A stretch of DNA of 47,970 nt, taken from positions 1 through 47,970 of the forward strand of contig JABFXC010000030.1 of assembly GCA_013361935.1 (NCBI GenBank). The letters are read 5' to 3'. The notes below the pieces were generated by a model. The model saw only the letters and a program-made list of their open reading frames with translations. It had not been told where the DNA came from and did no database searches. This DNA comes from Gemmatimonadaceae bacterium. Lineage in GTDB: Bacteria > Gemmatimonadota > Gemmatimonadetes > Gemmatimonadales > Gemmatimonadaceae. Both the position numbers and the translations under genes were made by a program. This document shows, piece by piece, positions 16,991 through 29,344 of the stretch. Position 1 is the first letter of the stretch. Every line of letters starts with the position of its first letter.

Positions 16991-17546
16991 GCCGATGCCT
17001 CGGCGAGCTGTGAGCGCTCACGGACGTAGCGTTCGGTGATCTCGCTCCATTGTCCGCGCGCCTTCAGCAGGAGCTCGGCGAACTCGCGAACCGCGCCGCG
17101 TCCGCCGTGCCGCTCGAGCCGAAGCTTGCACAGCGAGCGGATCTCCGGCACCGCATTGCCGACGCACACCGGCAGGCCGACGACGCGCAGCACCGCGGCA
17201 TCGGGAAAGTCGTCCCCGACGAACGCGGCCTCATCGAGCGAGAGTCCGTGGCGGGCGATCAGCTCCCGCAACGCCGGCAGCTTCCGCGCGGCGGAATCCT
17301 GGACGACGTCATCCAGCTCGAGCTCGAGGGCGCGGTGCCTGACGCTGTCCGAGACACGTCCGGTGACGATGACGACCTTCAACCCCGCATCGCGAAGGAA
17401 CTTGATCCCCAGCCCGTCCTGGATGTCATAGCGCTTCAGCTCCACGCGCGAGCCGCCGGCGTCGCCGAGGTAGATGCCGCCGTCGGTGAGGACGCCGTCG
17501 ACGTCGAGACCGACGAGGCGAATGCGCTTCGCGAGCGCCGTATCGA

Positions 17547-17550
<4 letters not shown>
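16987..17550 (-). CDS. kdsC: Kdo-8-phosphate phosphatase
   Basis: 187 residues, the normal size of this cap-less HAD phosphatase, which releases Kdo and phosphate. Motif I is GLDVDGVLTDGGIYL, with nucleophile and acid aspartates; motif II is in VVIVTGR; motif IV is AAFVGDDFPDAAVL. The ATG at 17550 overlaps the kdsA stop as ATGA, and the N-terminal distance to motif I is as expected. The end overlaps kdsD. It probably acts as a tetramer in the cytosol. Confidence 0.96.
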
Positions 17551-20860
<3,310 letters not shown>

Positions 20861-20871
20861 TCACGCCAGTC

Positions 20872-20900
20872 AATATACAGCGCCGCGCGCGAGGGCGCAA
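20872..20900 (-). promoter_or_regulatory. promoter of the kdsB-to-GT2 operon
   Basis: On the minus strand TTGCGC (20900-20895) and TATATT (20877-20872) are separated by exactly 17 bases, a sigma-70-like layout, in the 119-nt gap before kdsB. TATATT is followed by GAC, as in the promoter at 9222. Expected transcription start is near 20865. Confidence 0.5.
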
Positions 20901-20927
20901 ACACCGCATTCCAGCCCGCGCGAAAGA

Positions 20928-22448
20928 TCAGCGGAAGAGCGAGACCCCGATCGACGTTCGCGACCGACGCGAGGCCGGATCCACCAGATAGTCCAGGCGG
21001 AGAATGCTGATCGCCAGGCGACCGCCGACGTTCTGCTCGAGCGAGGGCAGATGCCCGATCCCCGCGGCCCCGGTGATGTAGCGGAGCGTCAGCGTCGGGG
21101 AGCCGAGCACGCGGATCTGCACGCGGTCGATCGGGATGATGTACCGTCCCTCTGCCCAGAACAGATGGTCGCCCCCGAACTCGAGGAGCTCGAAGGTCGG
21201 CAGCGTGCCGCTGCCGCCGAGGTAGGCAAAGCGCTGCGGCGGTGCGGTGTCGCCGGCCGTGAGCACCGCGTGCGACTCGATCTGCACCGACTGCGTGCCG
21301 AAGGTCGGAAACGCCGTGCTGCCGTCGATGGTGGTCTGCACGAAGCGTCCGTCGCCGGGAACGCTCCACGGGGCTTCCACGTCGGCGCCAACCGCGAGCG
21401 TCACCCCCTGATCGCTCCACTCGAAGCGTGCCCCGCCGAGCGCGGAGGCGATCGTCCCGTCGACGACGCGCGGGTTCGGGCGAAGGCGGTGCTCGCGTTC
21501 GGCGTCGCCGCGGCTGAACAGGGTCCATGGCCCGCCCGTGGCGCCGGAGTCCGGCCGCACCGACCAGGCGCGCTCGTCGCGCGCGCCCATGCTCAGGGTC
21601 AGCGTCGACACCGCGCTCTCGAACCGGTACGCCACGCGCGCGTCGGCGCGGTCGGCGCGATAGTAGTTCCGCGTGTCGGAGCCGGTCGCGATGGTCATCA
21701 GCGAGTTCACGAAGTCGCTGTAGATCCAGCGATCGTTGCTCGGCGTCATCCGTCCCGCCACGGCGTCGACGGTGAGGCGCCGGCCGATGCTCGCCCGAAC
21801 GTTCACGCTCGGGTCGACCGCGCCGAGCTGCGACCGATAGGTCGCCAGCGCGTCCACCTCGATGCGTGCCGTGTCGAAGCTGAAGGTCGGACCGAAGGGG
21901 AGCGACAGGCCGTCGGATCGGTCGTACGACGGGATCCGTACGCCATACAGTCCGGGAAGGGTGACGACGCGAAGGTCGCGCAGCTCCAGCGGCTGATACT
22001 CGAGCACGATCGTGCCGTCGGGGCGCGTCGTGATGCGATACGTGAAGTCGCGGTTCGGATAGATCCCGCCGCGCACGTGGCCGAGCGAGGTCTCGTAGAC
22101 TCCGCCGCCGATGGCGATCGCCCGCCCCGAGATCTCGACGCCGGGGTGAAGGTAGAGATCGCCGCCGACGACCACGACGTCGCCGTGCACGTTGCTCGCG
22201 ACCGTCGCCGGCCCGCCGAGCACGATGACCGTCGACGTGTAGGTGGTGTCTCTCCTCAGCGCGATCGGGTTCGCCGAGTCGGAGCGCAGCAGAACGTGCG
22301 GCGCGCGAAGGTCGTCGCGCAGCCAGCGTCCCGCGCGTCCCGGCCCGAGGTCGGTGATCTCGACGGTCTGCGCGCGCGCGCTCGGCGCGGGCAGGCACAG
22401 GACGGCGAGCGCCGCGAGCAGGCGGAGCGGCGCGATCGCCCGCCTCAC
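20928..22448 (-). CDS. exported protein with bactofilin-like repeats and probable beta-barrel
   Basis: 506 residues, not a known named protein. A signal peptide ([19 protein letters not shown], cleaved near residue 26) leads to a stretch at about 65-105 with alternating Val/Gly strands ([30 protein letters not shown]) that resembles bactofilin / polymer-forming beta-helix rungs. The remaining 380 residues alternate hydrophobic and polar positions, rich in Arg/Tyr/Asp turns, and end SIGVSLFR with a terminal aromatic, as expected of an outer-membrane barrel. Its GTG start overlaps the pabA stop (GTGA), so it is translationally coupled to pabA. It is the last gene of its operon. Function is unknown; a structural or envelope-maintenance role is inference. 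Confidence 0.65.
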   Translation of the reverse strand: MRRAIAPLRLLAALAVLCLPAPSARAQTVEITDLGPGRAGRWLRDDLRAPHVLLRSDSANPIALRRDTTYTSTVIVLGGPATVASNVHGDVVVVGGDLYLHPGVEISGRAIAIGGGVYETSLGHVRGGIYPNRDFTYRITTRPDGTIVLEYQPLELRDLRVVTLPGLYGVRIPSYDRSDGLSLPFGPTFSFDTARIEVDALATYRSQLGAVDPSVNVRASIGRRLTVDAVAGRMTPSNDRWIYSDFVNSLMTIATGSDTRNYYRADRADARVAYRFESAVSTLTLSMGARDERAWSVRPDSGATGGPWTLFSRGDAEREHRLRPNPRVVDGTIASALGGARFEWSDQGVTLAVGADVEAPWSVPGDGRFVQTTIDGSTAFPTFGTQSVQIESHAVLTAGDTAPPQRFAYLGGSGTLPTFELLEFGGDHLFWAEGRYIIPIDRVQIRVLGSPTLTLRYITGAAGIGHLPSLEQNVGGRLAISILRLDYLVDPASRRSRTSIGVSLFR

Positions 22449-23020
22449 CGGGCGAGCTCCAGGAAGTTCTCGAGCATCCGCTTCCCTTCCTGGGTGAGAA
22501 TCGATTCCGGATGGAACTGGACCCCGTGCACCGGATGCTCCACGTGGCGCACCGCGTGGATCTCCTCGGGGGCGTCGATCGCGCGCGCGACGGGGAGGAG
22601 GGAGGCCGGGAGCGTCGCCGGCTCGATCACGAGCGAGTGATAGCGCATCACCTCGAGCGGCGCGGGGAGACCCGCGAACACGCCCTCGCGGTCGTGCGTG
22701 ATCAGCGAGGTCTTGCCGTGCATCACGCGCTTCGCGCGCACGACGCGGCCGCCATACGCCTCGCCGATCGCCTGATGCCCGAGGCAGACGCCCAGGATGG
22801 GGATGGACGCTCCCCAGCGGCGGATCGTCGGCACGGTGATCCCCGCCTCCGCGGGTGTGCAGGGACCGGGGGAGAGCACGATCGCCTGTGGCGCGAGCGC
22901 GCCGATGTCCTCCACCGCGATCGCGTCGTTGCGACGAACCTCCACCGTCGCGCCAAGCTCGCCGAGATACTGCACGAGGTTGTACGTGAAGGAGTCGTAG
23001 TTGTCGATGACGAGGATCAT
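22445..23020 (-). CDS. pabA: anthranilate / aminodeoxychorismate synthase glutaminase subunit
   Basis: 191 residues, a class I glutamine amidotransferase supplying ammonia to TrpE or PabB. Motifs are [19 protein letters not shown], the nucleophile Cys in [11 protein letters not shown], and the His-Glu dyad in [11 protein letters not shown]. TrpG and PabA are hard to separate by sequence and many organisms use one protein for both. No trpE, trpD or pabB is in the window, so the symbol is tentative. The ATG at 23020 gives the standard start. A 17-base gap separates it from xerD. Confidence 0.9.
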   Translation of the reverse strand: MILVIDNYDSFTYNLVQYLGELGATVEVRRNDAIAVEDIGALAPQAIVLSPGPCTPAEAGITVPTIRRWGASIPILGVCLGHQAIGEAYGGRVVRAKRVMHGKTSLITHDREGVFAGLPAPLEVMRYHSLVIEPATLPASLLPVARAIDAPEEIHAVRHVEHPVHGVQFHPESILTQEGKRMLENFLELAR

Positions 23021-23037
23021 GCGTGCAGGCGCCGGGA

Positions 23038-23958
23038 TCAGCCGCGAGGGTGGAACTGCTTGTGGACGGTGCGAAGATACTCGCGGTCGACGTGCGTGTA
23101 GATCTGCGTCGTGGAGATGTCCGCGTGACCTAGCATCTCCTGGACCGCGCGGAGATCCGCACCGTTCTCGAGGAGGTGGGTGGCGAAGGAGTGTCGAAGG
23201 GTATGCGGCGTGACGCGCTTCGCCAGCCCCGAGGTCTCGACGTGACGCTGGAGGATCTTCCAGGCGCCCATGCGCGTCAATGGCGCACCGCGGGCGTTGA
23301 GAAAGAGCACCCCCTTCCCCTCTCCCTTTTCCAGCTTCGGGCGCAGCTCGCGGAGGTAGAGCGCCACCGCCCCGATGGCGCTCCGGCCGATGGGCACGAG
23401 GCGCTCCTTGGCGCCCTTCCCGAAGACGCGGACGAGCGACTCCTCGAAGAGGACGTCGCGCACGCCGAGGCTGATCCACTCGGAGACCCGCAGCCCGGCG
23501 CCGTACGCCAGCTCGAGCATCGCGCGGTCGCGAAAGACGAGGGGGTCCTCGATCACGGGCGCCGCGAGCAGTCGCTCGACTTCATCCACCGTGAGCACGT
23601 CGGGGAGGGTGCGCCAGCGCTTCGGGGTCTCCAGCCGGTCGCTGGGGTCGCGCACGACGTGCCCCTCGCCGACGAGGAACTTGAAGTACGTCCTGACCGC
23701 GGAGACGTTGCGGCGGATCGACGCGGGGGACAGCCCGAGATCCTTCAGGTGGTAGATGTACTCGCGGACGAGGCGTGCGTCGACGTCGGTCGGCGCGGCC
23801 GCGCCCTTCACGCGCGCGTACTGCGCGAAGCGCGTCACGTCGCGGGCGTAGGCTTCGTCGGTCCGCGCGGAGACGCCGCGCTCGAGGTTGATGAAGTCGC
23901 GGAACTGCTCGACGAGGAAGGCGCGAGCAAGATCCTCGTCCGGCGGGGGCGCGGTCAC
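23038..23958 (-). CDS. xerD: Xer-type tyrosine recombinase
   Basis: 306 residues. Resolves chromosome dimers at dif with its partner recombinase and FtsK. An N-terminal SAM-like core-binding domain ([19 protein letters not shown], about 20-37) is followed by the catalytic domain with Arg157 (AGLRVSEW), Lys181, His252-x-x-Arg255 (HTLRHSF), His278 and Tyr287 (QIYTH). All six active-site residues are present. The GTG at 23958 overlaps the stop of the dedA gene by four bases. The location is inside a lipid operon, with no integron, transposon or repeat around it, so this is a housekeeping Xer and not a mobile-element integrase. XerC and XerD are not separable by eye. Confidence 0.93.
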   Translation of the reverse strand: MTAPPPDEDLARAFLVEQFRDFINLERGVSARTDEAYARDVTRFAQYARVKGAAAPTDVDARLVREYIYHLKDLGLSPASIRRNVSAVRTYFKFLVGEGHVVRDPSDRLETPKRWRTLPDVLTVDEVERLLAAPVIEDPLVFRDRAMLELAYGAGLRVSEWISLGVRDVLFEESLVRVFGKGAKERLVPIGRSAIGAVALYLRELRPKLEKGEGKGVLFLNARGAPLTRMGAWKILQRHVETSGLAKRVTPHTLRHSFATHLLENGADLRAVQEMLGHADISTTQIYTHVDREYLRTVHKQFHPRG

Positions 23959-24554
23959 GGGGCGCGCCTGCGCCGGTGGATCAGCCACACCGTGAGGCCT
24001 ATCGCGACCGCTATCCCGGCGGCGATGAAGAGCCCGCGCTGCCACTGCGCCATCTTCGCCTGGAGCGTCGGCCAGTCGGCTCCCACGCGATAGGCGAGGT
24101 AGACGATGACCGCGTACCAGATCGCGGAGGCGGAGCCGATGATCGCCGCCGCCCGCCCGGCGGGCACCCGCGCGGCGCCGGCGAAGGGCGGAACCAGGGC
24201 GCGGATGCCGGGAATGAAGCGGCTCACGAACAGCGCGATGAAGCCGCGGCGCTCGTAGAACGCGTGGAGGCGCGCCGCGGCGCTTCCCCCGCCAAGCCGC
24301 CGCTCCAGCCGGCTCGCCCCGAAGCGGCGGCCGGCCGCGTACATGCCCATCGCGCCGGCGATGTTCCCCGCCCACGTCGAGAGCAATGCGCCGGCGAGCG
24401 TCGCGTCACCGCGGGCGGCGAGGAAGGCGCCGAAGGCGACCACGGTGTCGGCCGGGATCGGCGGGAAGATGTTCTCGATCGCGGCGACGAGGCCGAGCAC
24501 GAGGTAGAGGACGGCGGGAGGAAGCGCCGTGAGCCACTCGAGGACGGCATCCAT
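23955..24554 (-). CDS. DedA-family membrane protein
   Basis: 199 residues, typical of DedA/SNARE-associated proteins, which help recycle undecaprenyl phosphate or move other lipids across the inner membrane. Family marks are AAIENIFPPIPADTVVAFGAFLAARG and the conserved Arg segment FVSRFIPGIRALVPPFAG. It has four to five hydrophobic segments and ends with a basic cytosolic tail ([10 protein letters not shown]). The ATG at 24554 lies two bases after the ispF stop. It fits the operon theme of envelope lipids. Confidence 0.9.
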   Translation of the reverse strand: MDAVLEWLTALPPAVLYLVLGLVAAIENIFPPIPADTVVAFGAFLAARGDATLAGALLSTWAGNIAGAMGMYAAGRRFGASRLERRLGGGSAAARLHAFYERRGFIALFVSRFIPGIRALVPPFAGAARVPAGRAAAIIGSASAIWYAVIVYLAYRVGADWPTLQAKMAQWQRGLFIAAGIAVAIGLTVWLIHRRRRAP

Positions 24555-24556
24555 CG

Positions 24557-25081
24557 TCAGTCTCCGGCGGCTGCGACCAGCGTGGCGACGGCGATGCAGG
24601 CCAACCCTTCCTCGCGGCCGACGAAGCCCATCCGTTCGTTCGTCTTCCCCTTCACCGACACGTCCTCGCTCCCGACGCCGAGCGCCGCGGCGAGCGCCGC
24701 TCGCATCGCCTCGCGATGCGGCCCGATCTTCGGACGTTCGGCGATCACGGTGACGTCCACGTTCCCGACGCGCCACCCGCGCGCCCGCACGCGGGCGACG
24801 GCGGCGCGCAGCATCTCGATCGAGTCGCGGCCGCGGTTCGCCTCCTCGGTGTCGGCGAACATCTCGCCGATGTCCCCCGCCGCGGCGGCGCCGAGCACCG
24901 CATCCGTGACGGCGTGGGCGATGGCGTCGCCGTCGGAATGGCCGACGAGCTTCACCTCCGAGGGAACGCGAACGCCGCCGAGGATCATCGGACCCCCGGC
25001 GGCGAAGCGGTGCGAATCGTATCCGATTCCCGTCCGCGCGGTGATCGAAGCGCGATTCACCGGCGGCTCGGCGCTCGACAT
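24557..25081 (-). CDS. ispF: 2-C-methyl-D-erythritol 2,4-cyclodiphosphate synthase
   Basis: 174 residues, about 15 longer at the N-terminus than average. Catalyses ring closure in the MEP isoprenoid pathway. Metal ligands Asp22 and His24 (GYDSHRF) and His56 (DAIAHAV) are present, along with GHSDGD and the substrate loop VKGKTNERMGF. Start at the ATG 25081, seven bases after fabF. Isoprenoid synthesis here would feed the undecaprenyl phosphate used by the envelope genes. Confidence 0.96.
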   Translation of the reverse strand: MSSAEPPVNRASITARTGIGYDSHRFAAGGPMILGGVRVPSEVKLVGHSDGDAIAHAVTDAVLGAAAAGDIGEMFADTEEANRGRDSIEMLRAAVARVRARGWRVGNVDVTVIAERPKIGPHREAMRAALAAALGVGSEDVSVKGKTNERMGFVGREEGLACIAVATLVAAAGD

Positions 25082-25088
25082 GGCGCGA

Positions 25089-26336
25089 TCAGGGCTCGAT
25101 GCGCTTGACCGCGAGCGAGACGTTGTGCCCGCCGAAGCCGGCGCTGTTGCTGACGCACGCCCGGATCTCCCGCCGCTGCGCCACGTTCGGCGTGAAGTTC
25201 AGCGGCGGGCACGCCGGGTCGGGCGTGTGGTAGTTGATCGTCGGCGGAACGATCTGGTCTCGGATGGCGAGCACGGACGCGATCAGCTCGACCCCCCCGG
25301 CCGCGCCGAGCATGTGCCCCGTGGCGGACTTCGTCGACGACACGTTGATCCGCGACGCGGCGTCGCCGAACACGCGGGCGATGGCCTTGGCCTCGTTGAC
25401 GTCGTTGAGCGGCGTCGAGGTGCCGTGGGCGTTCACGTAGTCGACGTCCTGGGGACGCAGGCCGCCATCCTCCATCGCCCGCCGCATCGCCCGCTGCAGC
25501 CCTTCGTGCTCGTCCGGCTGGCCGGTGAGGTGGAAGGCGTCGCCCGTGGCGCCGTAGCCCGCGATCTCGGCGTAGATCCGCGCCCCGCGCCGGCGCGCGT
25601 GCTCGAGCTCCTCGAGGATGACGATCGCCGCGCCCTCGCCCATGACGAACCCGTCGCGGGTGGCGTCGAAGGGGCGCGACGCGGTCTGCGGGGAGTCGTT
25701 GCGCGTGGAGAGCGCGCCCATGTTGGCGAAGCCCCCGATCGCCATCGGGGTGACCGTCGCTTCGGCCCCACCGGTGATGATCACATCGGCGTCGCCGTAC
25801 TTGATCAGCCGGAAAGCGTCGCCGATCGCGTGCGCGCTGGTCGAGCAGGCGGAGACGGTCGCGTAGTTCGGGCCCTTCGCGCCGAAGCGCATCGAGACCA
25901 GCCCGGACGCGATGTCGGCGATGAACATCGGAATGAAGAAGGGCGAGATCTTCCCCGGCCCCCGCTCCCGGTAGACGTCGTGCTGCTCCTCGAAGCTGGA
26001 GAGCCCGCCGATGCCGCTGCCGACGATGACGCCGACGCGGAACGGATCGGCATCACCCCCGTTCTCGAGGCCCGCGTCGCGCATGGCCTGCACCGACGCG
26101 GCGATGGCGTACTGCGCGTACGGGTCGGCGCGCTTGGCCTCCTTGCGCTCCATGAACTGGAGCGGGTCGAAGCCCTTCAGCTCGCAGGCGAACCTGACGG
26201 GAAAGTTGGACGCGTCGAACTTCGTGATCGGCGCGCCGCCCGACCGCCCCTCGAGGAGGGACTGCCAGGTCGTCGCCACATCGTTACCGATCGGCGAGAC
26301 GACTCCCAATCCGGTGACGACGACCCGACGCTGCAT
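25089..26336 (-). CDS. fabF: beta-ketoacyl-ACP synthase II
   Basis: 415 residues. Elongating condensing enzyme of type II fatty-acid synthesis. The catalytic triad is Cys164 (TVSACSTSA), His304 (VNAHGTST) and His341 (SATGHMLGAAG), so it is a C-H-H enzyme and not the FabH type. The N-terminal VVVTGLGVVSPIG is standard. Its ATG overlaps the acpP stop by one base (TAATG), the usual acpP-fabF pairing. Confidence 0.98.
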   Translation of the reverse strand: MQRRVVVTGLGVVSPIGNDVATTWQSLLEGRSGGAPITKFDASNFPVRFACELKGFDPLQFMERKEAKRADPYAQYAIAASVQAMRDAGLENGGDADPFRVGVIVGSGIGGLSSFEEQHDVYRERGPGKISPFFIPMFIADIASGLVSMRFGAKGPNYATVSACSTSAHAIGDAFRLIKYGDADVIITGGAEATVTPMAIGGFANMGALSTRNDSPQTASRPFDATRDGFVMGEGAAIVILEELEHARRRGARIYAEIAGYGATGDAFHLTGQPDEHEGLQRAMRRAMEDGGLRPQDVDYVNAHGTSTPLNDVNEAKAIARVFGDAASRINVSSTKSATGHMLGAAGGVELIASVLAIRDQIVPPTINYHTPDPACPPLNFTPNVAQRREIRACVSNSAGFGGHNVSLAVKRIEP

Positions 26337-26572
26337 TACGCGCTCACCTTCTGGTTCAGATAGCCGATCGCATCGCCGACCGTGCGGAGCTTCTCGGCAT
26401 CCTCGTCGGGGATATCGATGTTGAACTCCTTCTCGAACTCCATCACGAGCTCGACGATGTCGAGGCTGTCCGCGCCGAGATCCTCGATGAAGCTCGCGTT
26501 GTCGGTGAGCTTCTCGCGCTCAACGCCCAGCTCCTTTTCGATGATGTCCCTGACCTTGTCCGCGTTCGCCAT
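26336..26572 (-). CDS. acpP: acyl carrier protein
   Basis: 78 residues, strongly acidic. The phosphopantetheine attachment serine is Ser36 in [12 protein letters not shown]. Carries growing acyl chains. A Shine-Dalgarno-like GAGGAC (26586-26581) lies eight bases before the ATG, one of the few clear ribosome sites in the window, which fits its expected high expression. Confidence 0.98.
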   Translation of the reverse strand: MANADKVRDIIEKELGVEREKLTDNASFIEDLGADSLDIVELVMEFEKEFNIDIPDEDAEKLRTVGDAIGYLNQKVSA

Positions 26573-26611
26573 GGCGTTTCGTCCTCGAGTGATGTTTGAA
26601 AAAAGGTGAAG

Positions 26612-26640
26612 AGAAGAAAGGTAATCGGTCCTGGCGTCAA
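26612..26640 (-). promoter_or_regulatory. possible internal promoter before acpP
   Basis: In the 86-nt gap between fabG and acpP, the minus strand has a good -35 (TTGACG, 26640-26635). The hexamer 17 bases on is only TCTTCT. The gap also holds a purine/pyrimidine-skewed tract. acpP often has its own promoter, which is why this is listed. Confidence 0.25.
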
Positions 26641-26658
26641 GCGTTACGGGGCCACGAC

Positions 26659-27399
26659 TCAGGTGACCATCCCACCGTCGACGACGAACACCTGCCCCGT
26701 GATGTAGGCGGCATGCTCCGACGCGAGGAAGGCGACCATCCCGGCGATGTCCTCCGGCTTGCCCAGCCGCTCGAGCGGAATCTGCGCGCTCATCGCGGTC
26801 CGCGCCTCCGGGGTCATCGCGGCGGTCATGTCGGTCTCGATGAAGCCCGGGGCCACCGCGTTGCAGAGGATGTTCCGCGAGCCGAGCTCCTTGGCGACCG
26901 ACTTCGTCAGGCCGATGAGCCCCGCCTTGCTCGCCGCGTAGTTCGCCTGGCCCTTGTTCCCCGTGATCCCGACGATGCTCGCGATGTTGATGATCCGACC
27001 CCAGCGGCGCTTCATCATCCCGCGGGAAGCGGCCCGGATCGCGGCGAAGGCGCCGCGAAGGTTCGCGTCGAGGACGGCGTCCCAGTCGTCGTCCTTGATG
27101 CGCATGAGGAGGTTGTCGCGCGTCAGCCCGGCGTTGTTCACCAGGATGTCGAGGGTCCCAAAGGATTTCTCGACCTCCTCGACGAGCGCGGCGACCGAGG
27201 CGGTGTCGGCGACGTCGCAGGAGAAGCCCCGGGCCTCGCCGCCCAGCTGCCCCGCGGCCTCCTCGGCCTTGGTCCGGTCGCGCCCGACGACGGCGACCTT
27301 CGCGCCCGCCCGCGTGAGCGTGGCGGCGATCGCACGCCCGATCCCGCGCGTGCTGCCGGTGACGAGCGCGACGCGCCCCGTGAGGTCGATGTTGAGCAT
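26659..27399 (-). CDS. fabG: 3-oxoacyl-ACP reductase
   Basis: 246 residues, short-chain dehydrogenase family; reduces beta-ketoacyl-ACP with NADPH. Nucleotide motif TGSTRGIG, structural NNAG, catalytic Ser141 (NIASIVG) and Tyr154/Lys158 (YAASK) are present. The start ATG overlaps the fabD stop (TGATG). The operon order fabH-fabD-fabG-acpP-fabF is the classic one. Confidence 0.98.
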   Translation of the reverse strand: MLNIDLTGRVALVTGSTRGIGRAIAATLTRAGAKVAVVGRDRTKAEEAAGQLGGEARGFSCDVADTASVAALVEEVEKSFGTLDILVNNAGLTRDNLLMRIKDDDWDAVLDANLRGAFAAIRAASRGMMKRRWGRIINIASIVGITGNKGQANYAASKAGLIGLTKSVAKELGSRNILCNAVAPGFIETDMTAAMTPEARTAMSAQIPLERLGKPEDIAGMVAFLASEHAAYITGQVFVVDGGMVT

Positions 27400-28337
27400 C
27401 AGGCTACCTTTGCGAGAAGAGCGTCGACTTCGGCGGCGGTTCCGCAGGTCGCGGTCGCGACGCCCGGGGCGATGCGCTTGACGAGACCCGTCAGCACGTT
27501 GCCCGGTCCCATCTCGACGAAGAGGGCCGAGGGGTACTGCGCGGCGAGGTAGCCGACGACTTCGGTCCAGCGCACGGGAGAGGTGAGCTGGCGGAGGAGC
27601 AGCGCCTGCGCCTCGCCGGCCGACATGACCGGGCCCGCGGTGACGTTCGAGACGACGGGAAACGCGGGAGCGCGCATTCCCGAAGCCTTGAGCGCCTCGT
27701 CCAGCCCGGGCTGCGCGAACTCCATGAGGGGCGAGTGGAAGGCGCCGCTCACGTTGAGCTTCACGGCGCGCTTGGCCCCGGCTTCCTTGACCAGCTCGAT
27801 CGCCCGGTCGACGCCGGCGACTTCGCCGGAGACGACGACCTGCTCCGGCGAGTTGTAGTTCGCCGGGACCACGGTGCCCGCCTCGCCCGAGGCGCGCTCG
27901 CAGAGCCGATCGATGGGCGTCGAGAGATTGCCGAGCACCGCGGCCATCGCCCCGGGGCGCCGCACCCCGGCCTCGTACATCAGCGCTCCGCGCCGCCGCA
28001 CGAGCGTCGCCGCCGCGGTGGGGGTGAGCGCCCCGGCGGCACCGTACGCGGTGAACTCGCCGAGCGAATGTCCCGCCGCGGCGCGGACGAAGGGGGCGAC
28101 GCGGTCGCGCACGACGGCCCAGACGGCGAGGCCGTGCGCGAGGAGCGCGGGCTGGGCGTTGTGGGTGAGCGTGAGCTCCTCCGCCGGCCCCTCGAAGCAG
28201 AGCGTCGAGAGCGGGGTGCCTAACGCGCGGTCGACGCCCGCGAACAGTTCGCGAGCCGCCGGGTGCGCGTCGACGAGATCCTTCGCCATTCCCGGCTTCT
28301 GCGAGCCCTGGCCGGGAAAGAGCAGCACGATGTCCAT
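27399..28337 (-). CDS. fabD: malonyl-CoA:ACP transacylase
   Basis: 312 residues. Loads malonate on ACP. The N-terminal [11 protein letters not shown], nucleophile Ser91 in GHSLGEF and the later His in GAFHSPLM (about residue 201) are the diagnostic residues. The start ATG lies 11 bases after the fabH stop. Confidence 0.98.
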   Translation of the reverse strand: MDIVLLFPGQGSQKPGMAKDLVDAHPAARELFAGVDRALGTPLSTLCFEGPAEELTLTHNAQPALLAHGLAVWAVVRDRVAPFVRAAAGHSLGEFTAYGAAGALTPTAAATLVRRRGALMYEAGVRRPGAMAAVLGNLSTPIDRLCERASGEAGTVVPANYNSPEQVVVSGEVAGVDRAIELVKEAGAKRAVKLNVSGAFHSPLMEFAQPGLDEALKASGMRAPAFPVVSNVTAGPVMSAGEAQALLLRQLTSPVRWTEVVGYLAAQYPSALFVEMGPGNVLTGLVKRIAPGVATATCGTAAEVDALLAKVA

Positions 28338-28348
28338 GGTGCGACGTG

Positions 28349-29344
28349 CTAGAGGCGGACGACCATCGACGCCCAGGTGAACCCCGCGCCGAAGGCGACC
28401 ATCAGCACCTTCGAGCCTTCGTGCACGCGCCCCGACTGCATCGCCTCGTCGAGCGCGATCGGGATCGACGCGGAGGAGGTGTTCCCGTAGCGGTCGACGT
28501 TCACGTAGACCTTCTCCATCGGGATGCTGGCGTGCTTCGCGGTCGCCTCGATGATGCGGACGTTCGCCTGGTGCGGGATGAGCAGGTCGATGTCGTTGCC
28601 GGTGAGCTTCGCGCCGTCCAGGGCGCGGTCGGCGGCGTCGGCCATCGAGCGGACGGCATGCTTGAACACCTCCCGGCCGGCCATCTTCACGTAGTGCGAG
28701 CGGTCGGCGAGGACCTCGGCGGAAAACGGCGTGGTCGCACCGCCGTTAGGCCGGTACAGCAGCTCGGCGAGGGTGCCGTCGCTGCGCATGTACGCGGAGA
28801 GGATGCCATGACCCACGTGGCGGCCGGCCGAGCGCTTGAGGACGACCGCGCCGGCGCCATCGCCGAAGAGCACGCAGGTCGACCGGTCGGTCCAGTCGGT
28901 GATCGCGCTCATCTTCTCGGCGGCGACGACGAGGATCGTCTCGCCGACGCCGGACATGATCATCCCTTCGGCGACGGTGAGCGCGTAGAGCCAGCCCGAA
29001 CAGGCGGCCGAAACGTCGAACGCCGCCGCGCGGCTCGCGCCGAGCTCCGCCTGGAGATCCACCGCGGTCGCCGGAAGGAGACGGTCGGGCGTCGCGGTGC
29101 TCACGATGATCACGTCGACCTGCCCGGCGTCGATCCCGGCGCGCTGCATCGCCTGACGCGATGCCTCGGCGCCCATCGAGCAGGCGGTCTCGGTCTTCGC
29201 GATGTGCCGCTCGTGGATTCCCGAGCGCTCGACGATCCAGTCGTGCGACGTCTCGATGCCGATGGCGGCGAAGTCGTGGTTCGTCATGACGTGGGCGGGG
29301 ATCCCGCGCCCCGTGCCCGCGATGTACGCGATCGGCCGTTTCAC
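28349..29344 (-). CDS. fabH: beta-ketoacyl-ACP synthase III
   Basis: 331 residues. Starts fatty-acid chains from acyl-CoA and malonyl-ACP. The triad is Cys115 (VSAACSGW), His258 (IPHQAN) and Asn288 (YGNTSSAS). The primer-pocket residues cannot be judged by eye, so straight or branched primer use is open. The start is GTG at 29344, which overlaps the plsX stop (GTGA). Confidence 0.98.
   Translation of the reverse strand: MKRPIAYIAGTGRGIPAHVMTNHDFAAIGIETSHDWIVERSGIHERHIAKTETACSMGAEASRQAMQRAGIDAGQVDVIIVSTATPDRLLPATAVDLQAELGASRAAAFDVSAACSGWLYALTVAEGMIMSGVGETILVVAAEKMSAITDWTDRSTCVLFGDGAGAVVLKRSAGRHVGHGILSAYMRSDGTLAELLYRPNGGATTPFSAEVLADRSHYVKMAGREVFKHAVRSMADAADRALDGAKLTGNDIDLLIPHQANVRIIEATAKHASIPMEKVYVNVDRYGNTSSASIPIALDEAMQSGRVHEGSKVLMVAFGAGFTWASMVVRL

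Noticed and set aside
23038..23958. Tyrosine recombinase as a sign of a mobile element
   Set aside because: It is a full-length Xer in a lipid/housekeeping operon, with no attachment site, flanking repeat or cargo.
23976..26363. A 795-codon open frame antisense to dedA, ispF and fabF
   Set aside because: Spans three well-supported minus-strand genes and has no motif of its own.
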